From the NCBI GenBank assembly GCA_052435735.1, contig JBQVNB010000008.1:1-64000 (forward strand): a stretch of 64,000 nucleotides of DNA, written 5' to 3'. This DNA is from Aliihoeflea sp052435735. GTDB lineage: Bacteria; Pseudomonadota; Alphaproteobacteria; Rhizobiales; Rhizobiaceae. The notes below the pieces were generated by a model that saw nothing but the letters and a program-made list of their open reading frames with translations, searched no databases and was not told the DNA's origin. A program made the translations under genes and the position numbers. Below are positions 19,991 through 28,872 of the stretch, piece by piece (within the stretch, counting starts at the first letter, position 1; each line of letters begins with the position of its first letter).

Positions 19991-20066
19991 CTGACAGCTC
20001 CTGACACTATGCTGTCAGGAGCCTGGGCGCATGATGGTCCCTCAACGCTCTGCGAGAGGGACCGAC

Positions 20067-20438
20067 ATGAGCCATCATCTGCCAAAGAATGCCGCCGTCT
20101 GGTTCGAAATCCCGGTCACCGACATGGCGAGGGCGAAAGCCTTCTACGCCACCGTCACCGGCCACGAGCTGGAAGACCAGGAAGGCGCGCCGAACCCGAT
20201 GGCGAATTTTCCCGTCGCCAACATGCGCGAGGGCGTCGCGGGCCACATCTATCCCGGCAGGCCCGCCGCCCCCGGCACCGGCCCCACCATCCATCTCGCG
20301 GTCTTGGACCTCGAAGCCGCGATGGAGCGCGTCGCGTCGAATGGCGGACAGGTCGTCTCGCCCGTGATATCCATACCGGCCGGCCGCTTTTGCTATTGCC
20401 TCGATCCCGACGGCAACAGCTTCGGCCTGTTCAGTTGA
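20067..20438 (+). CDS. VOC (glyoxalase/bleomycin-resistance fold) family protein
   Basis: A 123-aa single VOC domain with paired beta-alpha-beta modules: WFEIPVTDMARAKAFY near the start, and the closing FCYCLDPDGNSFGLFS. It resembles small putative lactoylglutathione-lyase-like enzymes. The start at 20067 follows GAGAGGG. It is 12 bases upstream of the WYL regulator and probably its operon partner. Confidence 0.82.
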   Translation: MSHHLPKNAAVWFEIPVTDMARAKAFYATVTGHELEDQEGAPNPMANFPVANMREGVAGHIYPGRPAAPGTGPTIHLAVLDLEAAMERVASNGGQVVSPVISIPAGRFCYCLDPDGNSFGLFS

Positions 20439-20450
20439 GGATAAGCCCCG

Positions 20451-21176
20451 ATGCGGCGCGCCGACCGGCTGTTCCAGATCGTGCAATATCTCCGCGGCGG
20501 CCGCCTCGTCACCGCGCACATGCTGGCCGAGCGGCTGGAAGTGTCCGACCGCACCATCTACCGCGACATCGCCGACCTCCAGTCGACCGGCGTGCCGATC
20601 GATGGCGAGGCGGGCGTCGGCTACATCCTGCGGGAAGGCTTCGACCTTCCCCCGCTGATGTTCACGCGTGACGAGATCGTCGCCCTCGTCGCCGGCGCGC
20701 GCATGGTGCGCGCCTTCGGCGGCGCGGCGATGGCGCGCGCGGCCGAGGAGGCGCTGGTCAAGATTTCGGCCGTCCTGCCCGACACTGAGCGCGCCCGCAT
20801 CGACCGCACCGAAATCCACATGCCGCTCTGGGTCGTCTCGGAGGAAGAGCGCCGGACGATCGACACGCTGGAGCGTGCGGTCGAAGCGCGCCATGTCCTG
20901 AAGATCGACTATCGCGACGAGGCCGGCGCCTCGTCCTGCCGCGACATCCGCCCGCTTGGCCTGTGGTTCTGGGGCAAGGTGTGGACCGTCGTCGGCTGGT
21001 GCGAACTGCGCGGAGACTTCCGCGCGTTTCGCATCGACCGCATCGCCTCCATCACCTGCGACGGCCGCGTCTTCAAGCATGAGCGCGGCAAGCAGCTCGC
21101 CGATTTCTACCGCCAGATGGAGCGCGACGAAGCCGCGCGCGACTGGGCGCATCGACGCTCGCAAAACGCGCCGTGA
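20451..21176 (+). CDS. YafY-type HTH/WYL-domain transcriptional regulator
   Basis: A 241-aa regulator. The N-terminal helix-turn-helix (MLAERLEVSDRTIYRDIADL, about residues 24-43) is followed by a WYL ligand-binding domain (ARHVLKIDYRD and the RAFRIDRI segment). WYL proteins sense nucleic acid or small ligands and often control stress or defence genes. The likely target is its own operon with the VOC gene. Confidence 0.87.
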   Translation: MRRADRLFQIVQYLRGGRLVTAHMLAERLEVSDRTIYRDIADLQSTGVPIDGEAGVGYILREGFDLPPLMFTRDEIVALVAGARMVRAFGGAAMARAAEEALVKISAVLPDTERARIDRTEIHMPLWVVSEEERRTIDTLERAVEARHVLKIDYRDEAGASSCRDIRPLGLWFWGKVWTVVGWCELRGDFRAFRIDRIASITCDGRVFKHERGKQLADFYRQMERDEAARDWAHRRSQNAP

Positions 21177-21220
21177 GCACCTATCTCTTGATCGAAACGA
21201 TCTGATCTGGAGCAAGGCGC

Positions 21221-21448
21221 ATGAAATCGGGACCCGTTGCATTCCTCTTGTGGCTGTTGGGCCTCGTCGGCTTCTGCGGCCTCCACCGCTTCTACACCGG
21301 CCGCATCTGGACCGGCATCCTGTGGCTCCTGACGCTCGGCCTCCTCGGCATCGGCCAGATCATCGACCTCTTCCTGCTGCCCTCGATGGTCCGCGAAGCC
21401 AACCTCGAACACCGCGTCGAGACGATGGAGGCGGGGCGGGTTCGGTAG
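21221..21448 (+). CDS. TM2-domain membrane protein
   Basis: A 75-aa protein with the TM2 domain pattern: two membrane helices flanking a polar GLHRFYTGR segment, then IWLLTLGLLGIGQIIDLFLLP-type residues. It probably sits in the inner membrane. TM2 proteins are widespread but functionally poorly defined. Confidence 0.8.
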   Translation: MKSGPVAFLLWLLGLVGFCGLHRFYTGRIWTGILWLLTLGLLGIGQIIDLFLLPSMVREANLEHRVETMEAGRVR

Positions 21449-21519
21449 GACTTTTCCTGCAACGATCCCGTGCCTTTGTCGTTGGGTTTTCAAACCGCTC
21501 CAACGAAGAAAGGACAGTG

Positions 21520-22041
21520 ATGGCCCTCAATCGGAAACAGGAAGAGCGCGCGCTCGACAAGGACGAGCGCGAACTGGTGGCGAAGTCGCATCATCCCGCC
21601 TTGCAGGACCTTGGCGACAAGGAGCTGACCTCGCTGGTCAAGCTCCTTCGCGAGCGGCGCGACAAGGCGAGCGGCGAGGTGCAGCGGCGTCGGCGCGAGA
21701 TGCGCGGCAAGGCAGCGCCCAAAGGTGCCGAGCCGGCCGCCTCCGCATCCGGCAACAAGGCCAAGCTCGAAGTTCTCGCGACCGCGATGCGGCGGCTGAA
21801 TTCCGAAGCCGCCCGGCGCGAGCGCATGGCATCGCAGGTCTCGCAGGCCGAATTGTCGCAAAAGGCGCTCAAGCTGAAGAAGAAGGCCGATGGCGACGAC
21901 GCGCCCGCCAACACGCGCCACGCCCACAAGGGCATGCGCAAGGCGGCGTCGGACCGGCGCCAGAACCTGGTGCGGCCGATGGAACTCGGCCGCCAGCGCA
22001 AAGCCGGCGCCGTGGCGCAGGCCAAACGCGACTCGAAATAG
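21520..22041 (+). CDS. conserved hypothetical basic protein
   Basis: A 173-aa, strongly Lys/Arg-rich, mostly helical protein. It begins MALNRKQEERALDKDERELV and contains KELTSLVKLLRERRDKA. No catalytic motif or signal peptide is present, and I do not recognise a characterised family. Similar basic helical proteins occur in rhizobia, and nucleic-acid binding is plausible from charge alone. GAAGAAAGGA lies 6 bases before the ATG. A strong terminator follows. Confidence 0.75.
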   Translation: MALNRKQEERALDKDERELVAKSHHPALQDLGDKELTSLVKLLRERRDKASGEVQRRRREMRGKAAPKGAEPAASASGNKAKLEVLATAMRRLNSEAARRERMASQVSQAELSQKALKLKKKADGDDAPANTRHAHKGMRKAASDRRQNLVRPMELGRQRKAGAVAQAKRDSK

Positions 22042-22053
22042 TCTCCCCAAACG

Positions 22054-22081
22054 AAAAAGGGCGCCGCGCGGCGCCCTTTTT
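22054..22081. terminator. bidirectional intrinsic terminator
   Basis: Near-perfect palindrome: five A, then GGGCGCC, loop GCGC, GGCGCCC, then five T. It lies between convergent genes ending at 22041 (+) and 22102 (-), and its A and T runs let it work in both directions. Confidence 0.92.
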
Positions 22082-22101
22082 GCATGTCGTGACGATGCCG
22101 C

Positions 22102-22797
22102 TCAATAGCGGTTGTCGTCCTCGTCTTCTTCGGGCTGCGTCGACTTCAGCGACGACAGCTTGGCGAAAACGGCATCGGCATCGAGTTCCTGGTCGTCGCG
22201 ATCCTCGCCCACGTCGAGCGATTCCGTGTCGCGCGCCGGAAGCAGGGTGCCGCCGACGGGTTCGGGCGCCGGCATGCCGCGCGAGGCCTTTTGCACTTCG
22301 AGGTCGAGATCGATCTGCGAGCAAAGGCCAAGCGTCACCGGGTCCATCGGCACAAGATTGGCCGCGTTCCAGTGCTTGCGCTCGCGGATCTGCTCGATGG
22401 TCGACTTGGTCGTGCCGACGAGGCGCGAAATCTGCGCGTCCTTCAGTTCGGGATGGTTGCGCACCAGCCAGAGGATCGCGTTGGGACGATCCTGGCGCTT
22501 GGACACCGGCGTGTAGCGCGGCGTGCGGCGCTTGGATTCGGGAACGCGCACCTTCGGCTCGGCAAGCTTCAGGCGATAGTTGGAATCGGCCTCGCCCTTG
22601 GCGATCTCCTCGCGCGAAAGCTGGCCGGTGATGACCGGGTCGAGACCCTTGATGCCCTGCGCCGCTTCGCCATCCGCGATCGCCTTCACTTCGAGCGGAT
22701 GCAGCGTGCAGAAATGCGCGATCTGGTCGAAGGACAAGGCGGTGTTGTCGACCAGCCAGACGGCGGTGGCCTTGGGCATGAGAAGCGTGTTGGCCAT
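22102..22797 (-). CDS. trcR: TrcR-family (DUF1013) cell-cycle transcriptional regulator
   Basis: A 231-aa protein of the alphaproteobacterial DUF1013/TrcR family. It begins MANTLLMPKATAVWLVDNT and holds a helix-turn-helix-like DAQISRLVGTTKSTIEQI segment near residue 118, plus an acidic C-terminus (EEDEDDNRY). It is thought to help control cell-cycle genes. The start at 22797 has AGGAAGGA 7 bases upstream; a longer upstream in-frame extension is not supported. Confidence 0.87.
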   Translation of the reverse strand: MANTLLMPKATAVWLVDNTALSFDQIAHFCTLHPLEVKAIADGEAAQGIKGLDPVITGQLSREEIAKGEADSNYRLKLAEPKVRVPESKRRTPRYTPVSKRQDRPNAILWLVRNHPELKDAQISRLVGTTKSTIEQIRERKHWNAANLVPMDPVTLGLCSQIDLDLEVQKASRGMPAPEPVGGTLLPARDTESLDVGEDRDDQELDADAVFAKLSSLKSTQPEEDEDDNRY

Positions 22798-22990
22798 GAG
22801 ATAAATCCTTCCTGTTCGCCCGCGGTCCCTGCCGCGGGCGGTGGGCAGAGCCACCAATATGGGAAAATCAGGGTTGCATATAAACGCATTTGCGCCCGAT
22901 CGCAACGCATCGCCGGCGAGGGCACCGATATTGTAAGGTGCGGCGCCAACCCTCTACCAATAGTCAGGACATTGGCGAACGGGAGATGAA

Positions 22991-23992
22991 ATGAGCGGAC
23001 TTCTCGCGCTTCTCGACGACGTCGCTGCCCTCGCCAAACTTGCCGCCGCCCATGTCGATGACGTCGCCGCGCAGGCCGGACGCGTCAGCGTCAAGGTCGC
23101 AGGATCGGTGATCGACGATACGGCCAAGGCCGGCGCAAAATCGCTCGGCGTCGTCATCGACGATACGGCCGTGACGCCGAAGTACGTCCAGCATCTGCCG
23201 GCAGCGCGCGAACTGCCGATCGTCTGGAAGATCGCGCGGGGATCGATCTTCAACAAGCTGGTCATCTTGTTGCCTCTCGCACTGCTGCTCGACAATTTCG
23301 CGCCATGGCTGATGACGCCGCTCCTGATGCTGGGAGGCGCCTATCTGTGTTTCGAGGGCGCCGAGAAGGTCGCGCATCTCTTCATGGGCCACGAGGACGG
23401 CGCGCATGACGAGCCGCACGCGCTCGACGCAGCACGGCTGGAAGAAGAGAGAGTTGCGGGGGCGATCAAGACCGATTTCATCTTGTCGGCCGAGATCATG
23501 ACCATCGCGCTCGCGGCGATCGAGGCGCAGGGCGTGCTGACGCGGGGCATCGTGCTCGCGCTGGTCGCCATCGGCATCACGGCGCTGGTCTATGGGGCGG
23601 TCGCATTGCTGGTGAAGATGGATGATGCCGGGCTGAAGCTTGCCCAGATCGGACGCCTCTCGGCAACGCGCGCCTTCGGCCGATGGCTGGTGAAGGCGAT
23701 GCCGGGGATCATGACAGCGATATCCACGATCGGAACCGCAGCGATGCTGTGGGTGGGCGGCCAGATCGTCACCCACGGGCTCGAGGTGCTGGGTTTCGGC
23801 GGGATCGCCCATGTCATCGAGACGGCAGCGACCGGCGCTGCCCATTTGGTTGGCCTGGCCGACGCGGCGGTGGAGTGGATAGTCGTCGCCGCGTTCGACG
23901 GAGTGTTCGGACTGGCACTCGGCCTCGTCCTTTTGCCTATCGTCGGCCGGGTCTTCGTTCCGGCGTTTGCGGCCTTGCGCGGGAAGGGCTGA
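22991..23992 (+). CDS. DUF808 (YedI-like) inner-membrane protein
   Basis: A 333-aa protein of the DUF808 family. The N-terminal amphipathic part (SGLLALLDDVAALAKLAAAH) and the IDDTAVTPKYV motif are followed by several membrane segments between about residues 85 and 325. GGGAGATGAA lies directly before the ATG. The function is unknown in all bacteria. Confidence 0.85.
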   Translation: MSGLLALLDDVAALAKLAAAHVDDVAAQAGRVSVKVAGSVIDDTAKAGAKSLGVVIDDTAVTPKYVQHLPAARELPIVWKIARGSIFNKLVILLPLALLLDNFAPWLMTPLLMLGGAYLCFEGAEKVAHLFMGHEDGAHDEPHALDAARLEEERVAGAIKTDFILSAEIMTIALAAIEAQGVLTRGIVLALVAIGITALVYGAVALLVKMDDAGLKLAQIGRLSATRAFGRWLVKAMPGIMTAISTIGTAAMLWVGGQIVTHGLEVLGFGGIAHVIETAATGAAHLVGLADAAVEWIVVAAFDGVFGLALGLVLLPIVGRVFVPAFAALRGKG

Positions 23993-24016
23993 GCCCCTCC
24001 CGCGATCTTCCGTTGG

Positions 24017-24751
24017 TCAGTCCGCCGACGCGACCAGATCCTCGCTGATCGCATGGTTGACGACGAGCGCGCTTCCATCGCGCACATTGTCGTGAAGATG
24101 GATGATGTCCTGGTTGATCAGGCGGATGCAGCCCGACGAGATCGCCTTGCCGATCGACCAGGGCTGATGCGTTCCGTGGACGCGATAGATCGTGTCGCGT
24201 CCGCCCTGATGGATATAGAGCGCGCGTGCGCCCATCGGGTTCGTCGCACTCGGGTCCATGCCGCCATTGGCGATCGAATAAGGCTTAAGCTCGGGCTGCC
24301 GTTCGACCATCGAATCCGGCGGCGTCCAACGCGGCCAGATGCGCTTGTAGGCGATCACCGCGCGCCCCTCCCAGGAAAAGCCCTGCCGGCCGACGCCGAT
24401 CCCGTAACGCATGGCGCGGCCATTGGGGCGAACGTGGTAGAGGTATTTCTCGCCTGTCTCGACGACCAGCGTTCCTGGCGTCTCGTCGCTCTGATAGTCG
24501 ACTTCCTGACGCCACCAGCGCGGCTCCATCTGCGCCACGTCGACGGCCGGAACCTCGAACTGTTCGTCGGGAAGTGCGTCGTACATCAGCGGGCGCACCG
24601 GCGGCACGGGTTCGGCCGCGGGGGCCGGAGTCGCGACCTGCGGCCCGGGCGAGGATACGCAGCCCGAAAGCAGGAGAGAGCCGGCGCCCAGCATGAAGGA
24701 GCGACGGCCGACGCCTCCGGTCAAGCCGGAAGCGCGAGTATGGATGGTCAT
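24017..24751 (-). CDS. L,D-transpeptidase lipoprotein (YkuD domain)
   Basis: A 244-aa cell-wall enzyme forming 3-3 peptidoglycan cross-links or anchoring proteins to peptidoglycan. Twin arginines (R16-R17) precede a hydrophobic stretch and the lipobox LLSGC (Cys31). The catalytic YkuD motif is intact: VHGTH with H192, then SSGCIRL with Cys208. It is the typical rhizobial ErfK/YbiS layout with a proline-rich linker after the lipid anchor. Confidence 0.9.
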   Translation of the reverse strand: MTIHTRASGLTGGVGRRSFMLGAGSLLLSGCVSSPGPQVATPAPAAEPVPPVRPLMYDALPDEQFEVPAVDVAQMEPRWWRQEVDYQSDETPGTLVVETGEKYLYHVRPNGRAMRYGIGVGRQGFSWEGRAVIAYKRIWPRWTPPDSMVERQPELKPYSIANGGMDPSATNPMGARALYIHQGGRDTIYRVHGTHQPWSIGKAISSGCIRLINQDIIHLHDNVRDGSALVVNHAISEDLVASAD

Positions 24752-24863
24752 GATTGCCTCGAAGGAAGGAAGTAAAGTTCAGCGTGTCAGGCGACCGATG
24801 AAATCGGATGCACGCGACGGGTGCGCGCGCGCCTTCGTCCGTCTGCACGATGCTTGAAGGGAT

Positions 24864-25193
24864 TCAGGCGAGATGGGCCGCCAGCTTCGGGGGCCGGTCG
24901 ATCCCGGCCGGCCGCAGCGGCAGATCGAGCCTGGTTGCGCCGGCGGCAAATTCGGCGCTGCCGCTACCGGCAGGCAGCGTGATGCCGGTCTCGAGGATCG
25001 CGACGAGGCCGTAGCAAGGCGGAGCGATGATGCCGTCATGCGGCAGCGCGTCGGGCGCGCTCGCCTGCATGGAGACGGCGATCGGGTGAAGACAGGCACG
25101 ACCCTGGCTGTCCAGCCAGCCGCCCGCCTGTGCCGGCGCGACAAGCGCGAGGCAGAAGGCGAGGATCACGAGAAGGGGCCGCATGCAGATCAT
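24864..25193 (-). CDS. hypothetical exported protein
   Basis: A 109-aa frame starting with a clear signal peptide (about residues 4-22, ending APAQA). A short mature domain contains two cysteines (RACLHP and PPCYGL) that could form a disulfide. No family is recognised. The start is uncertain (ATG at 25193 or 25184), and no strong ribosome site is visible, so this is a tentative gene. Confidence 0.5.
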   Translation of the reverse strand: MICMRPLLVILAFCLALVAPAQAGGWLDSQGRACLHPIAVSMQASAPDALPHDGIIAPPCYGLVAILETGITLPAGSGSAEFAAGATRLDLPLRPAGIDRPPKLAAHLA

Positions 25194-25373
25194 GCCGGTG
25201 CCGATAGGGACCGAAAGTGGCGAGAATGGTTCGCCGCCGCCTTCGGACACGATCGTCCGGTTCGATGTCGGGCCGGCGATGACACGCAAGTTGATGCCGC
25301 TTTGCGGATGCCGGCTGGATGTTGGCGCGGATATTCTCTAAAGGGAGGCCTCACTCTCACAAGAAAGCCAGCT

Positions 25374-25751
25374 TTGTCGATCTCCAAGCACCAGAATTTC
25401 CAGGACCGCCGCGCTGCGGCTGATGCCGCCAAGAAGGAACTGCTCGAAAAGTTCAAGGCGCGTCCGGCGTCCGATTCGCCCGAAATGCTCGCCAAGCAAG
25501 CCGAGCGCGCGCGCATCGCCGCCGAGCGTGAAAAGCGCGCCGCCGAACGCGAACAGGCACGACGCGAAAAGGCCGAGCGCCTGCAGCGCGAGGAAGAAGC
25601 GCGCAAGGCCGCCGCCGAAGAAGCGGCGAATGCCGACCGTCTCGCCAAGGAAGAGGCCGACAAGGCCCGCATCGAGCAGGTCATGCAGTACGAGGCGGAG
25701 CGCAAGGCAGCGCGCGACGCCCGTTACGCTGCGCGCAAGGCGCGCAAGTAA
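25374..25751 (+). CDS. DUF6481-family coiled-coil protein
   Basis: A 125-aa, almost wholly helical, Ala/Arg/Glu/Lys-rich protein. It has the conserved beginning HQNFQDRRAAADAAKKELLEKF and then a long charged coiled coil. I place the start at TTG 25374, with AAGAAAG just upstream, because family resemblance begins there and no ATG fits. The role is unknown. Confidence 0.7.
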   Translation: MSISKHQNFQDRRAAADAAKKELLEKFKARPASDSPEMLAKQAERARIAAEREKRAAEREQARREKAERLQREEEARKAAAEEAANADRLAKEEADKARIEQVMQYEAERKAARDARYAARKARK

Positions 25752-25791
25752 GCTGACCCGGCTCGCCGCCAGCGGCCCGCGCCCGCCGACA

Positions 25792-26136
25792 TTGCAGCTT
25801 TCACATCCGCAACCCGCTCCGGCTTCGCCGGGCGGGCCGCAAGGCCGCGCGCTGACGGATGCGGATTGCCAGAACTGCGGCGCGTGCTGCGCCTACTCGT
25901 CCGCCTGGCCGCGATTTTCGACCGAGGACGAAGCCGATCTGGCGCTGCTGCCGCCATCGCTCGTTTCGGCCGATCTCGCCGGCATGGCCTGCAATGGCTC
26001 ACGCTGCGCGGCGCTTACCGGCGATGTCGGCAGGGCGACGAGTTGCGCCGTCTATGCGATCCGGCCGGTGGTCTGCCGCGAATGCGAACCCGGCGGCGAC
26101 GATTGCCTGATGGCCCGCCGCGCCTACGGGCTTTGA
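25792..26136 (+). CDS. YkgJ-family cysteine-cluster protein
   Basis: About 114 aa with the zinc/iron-chelating cysteine cluster of the YkgJ (CxxCxxCC) family: CQNCGACC near residue 24, and further cysteines in GMACNGSRC, SCAVY and CREC. Start uncertain: no in-frame ATG precedes the domain, so TTG 25792 is used provisionally. It follows the DUF6481 gene closely and may be translated from the same message. Confidence 0.68.
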   Translation: MQLSHPQPAPASPGGPQGRALTDADCQNCGACCAYSSAWPRFSTEDEADLALLPPSLVSADLAGMACNGSRCAALTGDVGRATSCAVYAIRPVVCRECEPGGDDCLMARRAYGL

Positions 26137-26243
26137 CGGCGGTACGCTTTTTCGCGAATGCCCTTCACGCACAGGCCAGGCTCGCTTAACTTCATGTGAA
26201 GACGCGCCAGCTATGAAGCGTGCATGACATTTCGGAGTGCCGG

Positions 26244-26654
26244 ATGAGAGCGGCAACAGCATTTTTCGGAGCCTTGCTGCTGGTGGCAGCCCTGGGCATC
26301 GGCTGGTGGTCGCCGGTCGAGCGCACGGAGCCGATTGCGGTCAGCTCCATCCCCAGCACACCGCCGGCCGAATCGGCAGCACCCGGACCGCAGCCTCCCG
26401 CTTCGCCCGGAATCGAACCGGTGCGCGAGGAGCCCGTGGAAGTCGCCGCGCCGGAAACCGACGCCGACATCTTCACCACGACCGCCAATGTGCGATTGCG
26501 CAGTGGCCCTTCATCCAATTTCGGTATCGTCTGGACGGCACCAGCGGGCACGCGGGTCCGCTCGCTCCAGGTCGACGGCAACTGGCATTTCGTCACCACC
26601 GCCGAGTACGAAGGCTGGATCTACAACCGCTACCTCCAGCCGGCGGGCGGCTGA
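26244..26654 (+). CDS. bacterial SH3-domain exported protein
   Basis: A 136-aa protein with an N-terminal membrane or signal segment, then a Pro/Glu-rich linker, then an SH3_3 domain (TTANVRLRSGPSSNFGIVW through GWIYNRYL). Such domains bind cell-wall peptides. The start at 26244 has GGAG upstream; an ATG at 26220 is possible but adds residues unlike a signal peptide. Confidence 0.78.
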   Translation: MRAATAFFGALLLVAALGIGWWSPVERTEPIAVSSIPSTPPAESAAPGPQPPASPGIEPVREEPVEVAAPETDADIFTTTANVRLRSGPSSNFGIVWTAPAGTRVRSLQVDGNWHFVTTAEYEGWIYNRYLQPAGG

Positions 26655-26666
26655 CGCGGCTCCTGC

Positions 26667-27341
26667 CTATTCGCACTGCTGGCGCGGTCCGCCACCATAG
26701 GGCTGATAGCTGTTGTCTTCCGGGCGATAGGAGCGATAGCGGTCGAAGCACGATTGTACGTGGCGCGAGGCCGTCTCGACATGGCGCCCGCTCTGGGAGG
26801 TCGGCCCCTCGATGGCCGCTTGCGCGACCATCATCGTTTCGCCGGCCTGACCGGACTCGGCATATGGAGACACGCAGGTTTTGCTGCCGCCGCCATAGGG
26901 CGTGTAGCTGTTCGTTTCGGGGCGGTAGGAGCGGTAGCGCTGGGCACACCATTGCAGATGCGCGACGGGCAATCCGGCATCCTGCGTCGCGTCGGCCGGC
27001 GCCTCGCCGATTGCCGCGGTGACCGTTTCGTCGATCGCCGTCTCCTGACCGGGCCAGGCCGAGGGGTCGGCACTGGCGAGCGTGATCTCCTCACCCGCGC
27101 CGGCCTCGGCCGTCATTTCCGGCTCCGGCGGCAGCGGCGCGGCGGCCACCCGCTCCAGATCCTGATTGCCCGGATCGATGGCTCTCGCCTCGGCCGTCCA
27201 CAAATCCGCGACGTCCTGAGTCGGGCCTGTCTTCACGGCCACCGGCTTGGCGGACAACGTATAGGTCGCCAGCACCGCGCCCCCCGCGAACATGCCCAGC
27301 GACAGCGTGAATCCTGCGGCGGCGGCGAGAAGGGGTTTCAT
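26667..27341 (-). CDS. BA14K-family protein with two BA14K modules
   Basis: A 224-aa exported protein with an N-terminal signal or anchor segment. Near the C-terminus are two copies of the BA14K signature: WCAQRYRSYRPETNSYTPYG and CFDRYRSYRPEDNSYQPYG. BA14K proteins were first noted as Brucella immunoreactive, lectin-like proteins. Most have one copy, so the duplication is notable. GGAGAG lies 6 bases before the ATG at 27341. Confidence 0.85.
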   Translation of the reverse strand: MKPLLAAAAGFTLSLGMFAGGAVLATYTLSAKPVAVKTGPTQDVADLWTAEARAIDPGNQDLERVAAAPLPPEPEMTAEAGAGEEITLASADPSAWPGQETAIDETVTAAIGEAPADATQDAGLPVAHLQWCAQRYRSYRPETNSYTPYGGGSKTCVSPYAESGQAGETMMVAQAAIEGPTSQSGRHVETASRHVQSCFDRYRSYRPEDNSYQPYGGGPRQQCE

Positions 27342-27379
27342 CGGGCTCTCCATTCGTTGACCGAAGGAGAATGCGAATC

Positions 27380-27421
27380 GGCGTGCCCGGGTTCCGATAT
27401 TTGCCGGGACCCGGGCACGCC
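27380..27421. terminator. large stem-loop after the quinone oxidoreductase gene
   Basis: Perfect 13-base arms GGCGTGCCCGGGT and ACCCGGGCACGCC. The stem extends by further pairs into a loop of about 10 bases. It sits just past the stop of the minus-strand oxidoreductase. No T-run follows, so it may stabilise a 3' end rather than terminate alone. Confidence 0.6.
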
Positions 27422-27453
27422 GTCGATATCAGCGCGGCTTCGGCCGGGCGGAA

Positions 27454-28458
27454 TCAGGCCACGTCGAGCACGATCTTGCCGACATGATCGCCCTCTTCCA
27501 TCCGCTCATGCGCGCGCCATGCGTCCTTCAGCGGGAAGATCATGTCCATCACCGGGGCGATCTCGCGCGACGCGAGAAGCGGCCAGATGCGCGCTTCCAG
27601 TTCGGACGCGATCTTGGCCTTGAATTCGGTCGTGCGCGGACGCAGCGTCGAGCCGGTATGGGTCAGCCGCTTGACCATCAGCTTGGAATAATTCGCCTCG
27701 CCGGTGGCGCCGCTCATCGTGGCGATCTGAACGATGCGGCCGTCGGTGGCGGCAGCGTCGTAATTGCGCCCGACATAGGACCCGCCAACCATGTCGAGGA
27801 TGACCTCGACACCCTTGCCGCCGGTGATCTCCTTGACCACCGCGACGAAATCCTCCTCGCGATAATTGATCGCCCGCACCGCGCCGAGCGCCTCGCACGC
27901 CTCGCATTTTTCTTTCGATCCGGCCGTGACGATGACCTTCGCGCCGAGCTTCGTCGCGATCTGGATCGCCGTCGTGCCGATGCCCGACGAGCCGCCATGG
28001 ACGAGAAGCGTCTCGCCCGGCTGCAGGCCGCCGCGCTGGAAGACGTTGTGCCAGACGGTGAAGAAGGTTTCCGGGATCGCGGCCGCCTCGGTGAAGGTGA
28101 AGCCGTGCGGAATCGGCAGTGCGTTGGTTTCGTGGACGCGGCAATATTCGGCGTAGGCGCCGCCCGGCGTCAACGCCGTAACTGTATCGCCGACCCGCCA
28201 GCGCGTGACGCCCGGCCCGACCGCAGCGACTTCGCCCGCCGCCTCGAGGCCCGGCAGGTCGGACGCGTCCGGCGGCGGCGGATAGGCGCCCTTGCGCTGC
28301 TGGATATCCGGCCGGTTGACGCCCGCCGCCCTGACGCGGATCAGGATCTCGCCCGCGCGCAATTCGGGAAGCCCGCGCCGTTCGGGCTTCAGGACGAGCG
28401 GTCCCCCCGGCTCGGTGATCGCGACAGCGGTCATCTTTTCCGGCAGGGCGTGGCTCAT
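27454..28458 (-). CDS. NAD(P)H-quinone oxidoreductase (zeta-crystallin type)
   Basis: A 334-aa medium-chain reductase without structural zinc. It has the GroES-like N-terminal fold (AAGVNRPDIQQRKG at about 45) and the Rossmann motif HGGSSGIGTTAIQIA at about 154. It reduces quinones or enones with NADPH, probably in oxidative-stress defence. AAGGAG lies 6 bases before the ATG. It is divergent from the DUF1192 gene. Confidence 0.88.
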   Translation of the reverse strand: MSHALPEKMTAVAITEPGGPLVLKPERRGLPELRAGEILIRVRAAGVNRPDIQQRKGAYPPPPDASDLPGLEAAGEVAAVGPGVTRWRVGDTVTALTPGGAYAEYCRVHETNALPIPHGFTFTEAAAIPETFFTVWHNVFQRGGLQPGETLLVHGGSSGIGTTAIQIATKLGAKVIVTAGSKEKCEACEALGAVRAINYREEDFVAVVKEITGGKGVEVILDMVGGSYVGRNYDAAATDGRIVQIATMSGATGEANYSKLMVKRLTHTGSTLRPRTTEFKAKIASELEARIWPLLASREIAPVMDMIFPLKDAWRAHERMEEGDHVGKIVLDVA

Positions 28459-28540
28459 CTCGTACTCCTTCGCGGGGTTTGATCGGCAAGGTCTCCTTAT
28501 GTAGGCTTAGCGGGTTGCGATCAAACCGGAGAAATGCGCC

Positions 28541-28735
28541 ATGGCCATTTTCGACGACGAATCGATCCGAAAGACGCAAGTCCACGAAATCGGTCAGGAC
28601 CTGTCGCTGCTGTCCGTCGGCGAACTGGGCGACCGGATCGAGGCATTGCGGGCCGAGATCGCCCGGCTCGAAGCCGATATCGCAGGCAAGAGCTCCACGC
28701 GCTCGGCAGCCGAGGCGCTCTTCAGGCGCACGTGA
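28541..28735 (+). CDS. DUF1192-family protein
   Basis: A 64-aa small acidic helical protein matching the alphaproteobacterial DUF1192 family: it starts MAIFDDESIRKT and contains a coiled coil (ELGDRIEALRAEIARLEADI). No function is known. Its position next to the quinone oxidoreductase is often seen in rhizobia. Confidence 0.82.
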   Translation: MAIFDDESIRKTQVHEIGQDLSLLSVGELGDRIEALRAEIARLEADIAGKSSTRSAAEALFRRT

Positions 28736-28872
28736 CGATGAAGGGCGCGGGCTGATCGCCCTTCGGCGACGGTTTTGCCGATGCGGCTGTCGCACCCGCG
28801 CCGTCAAAACGACGTAAAGGGTCTATTGTCCCGGCGCCTCGATGCCGCTTCGAACGCTATGAGATTCGCCTG

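Noticed and set aside
20007..21242. 411-codon minus-strand frame
   Set aside because: Antisense to the VOC and WYL genes, which have clear domains and ribosome sites.
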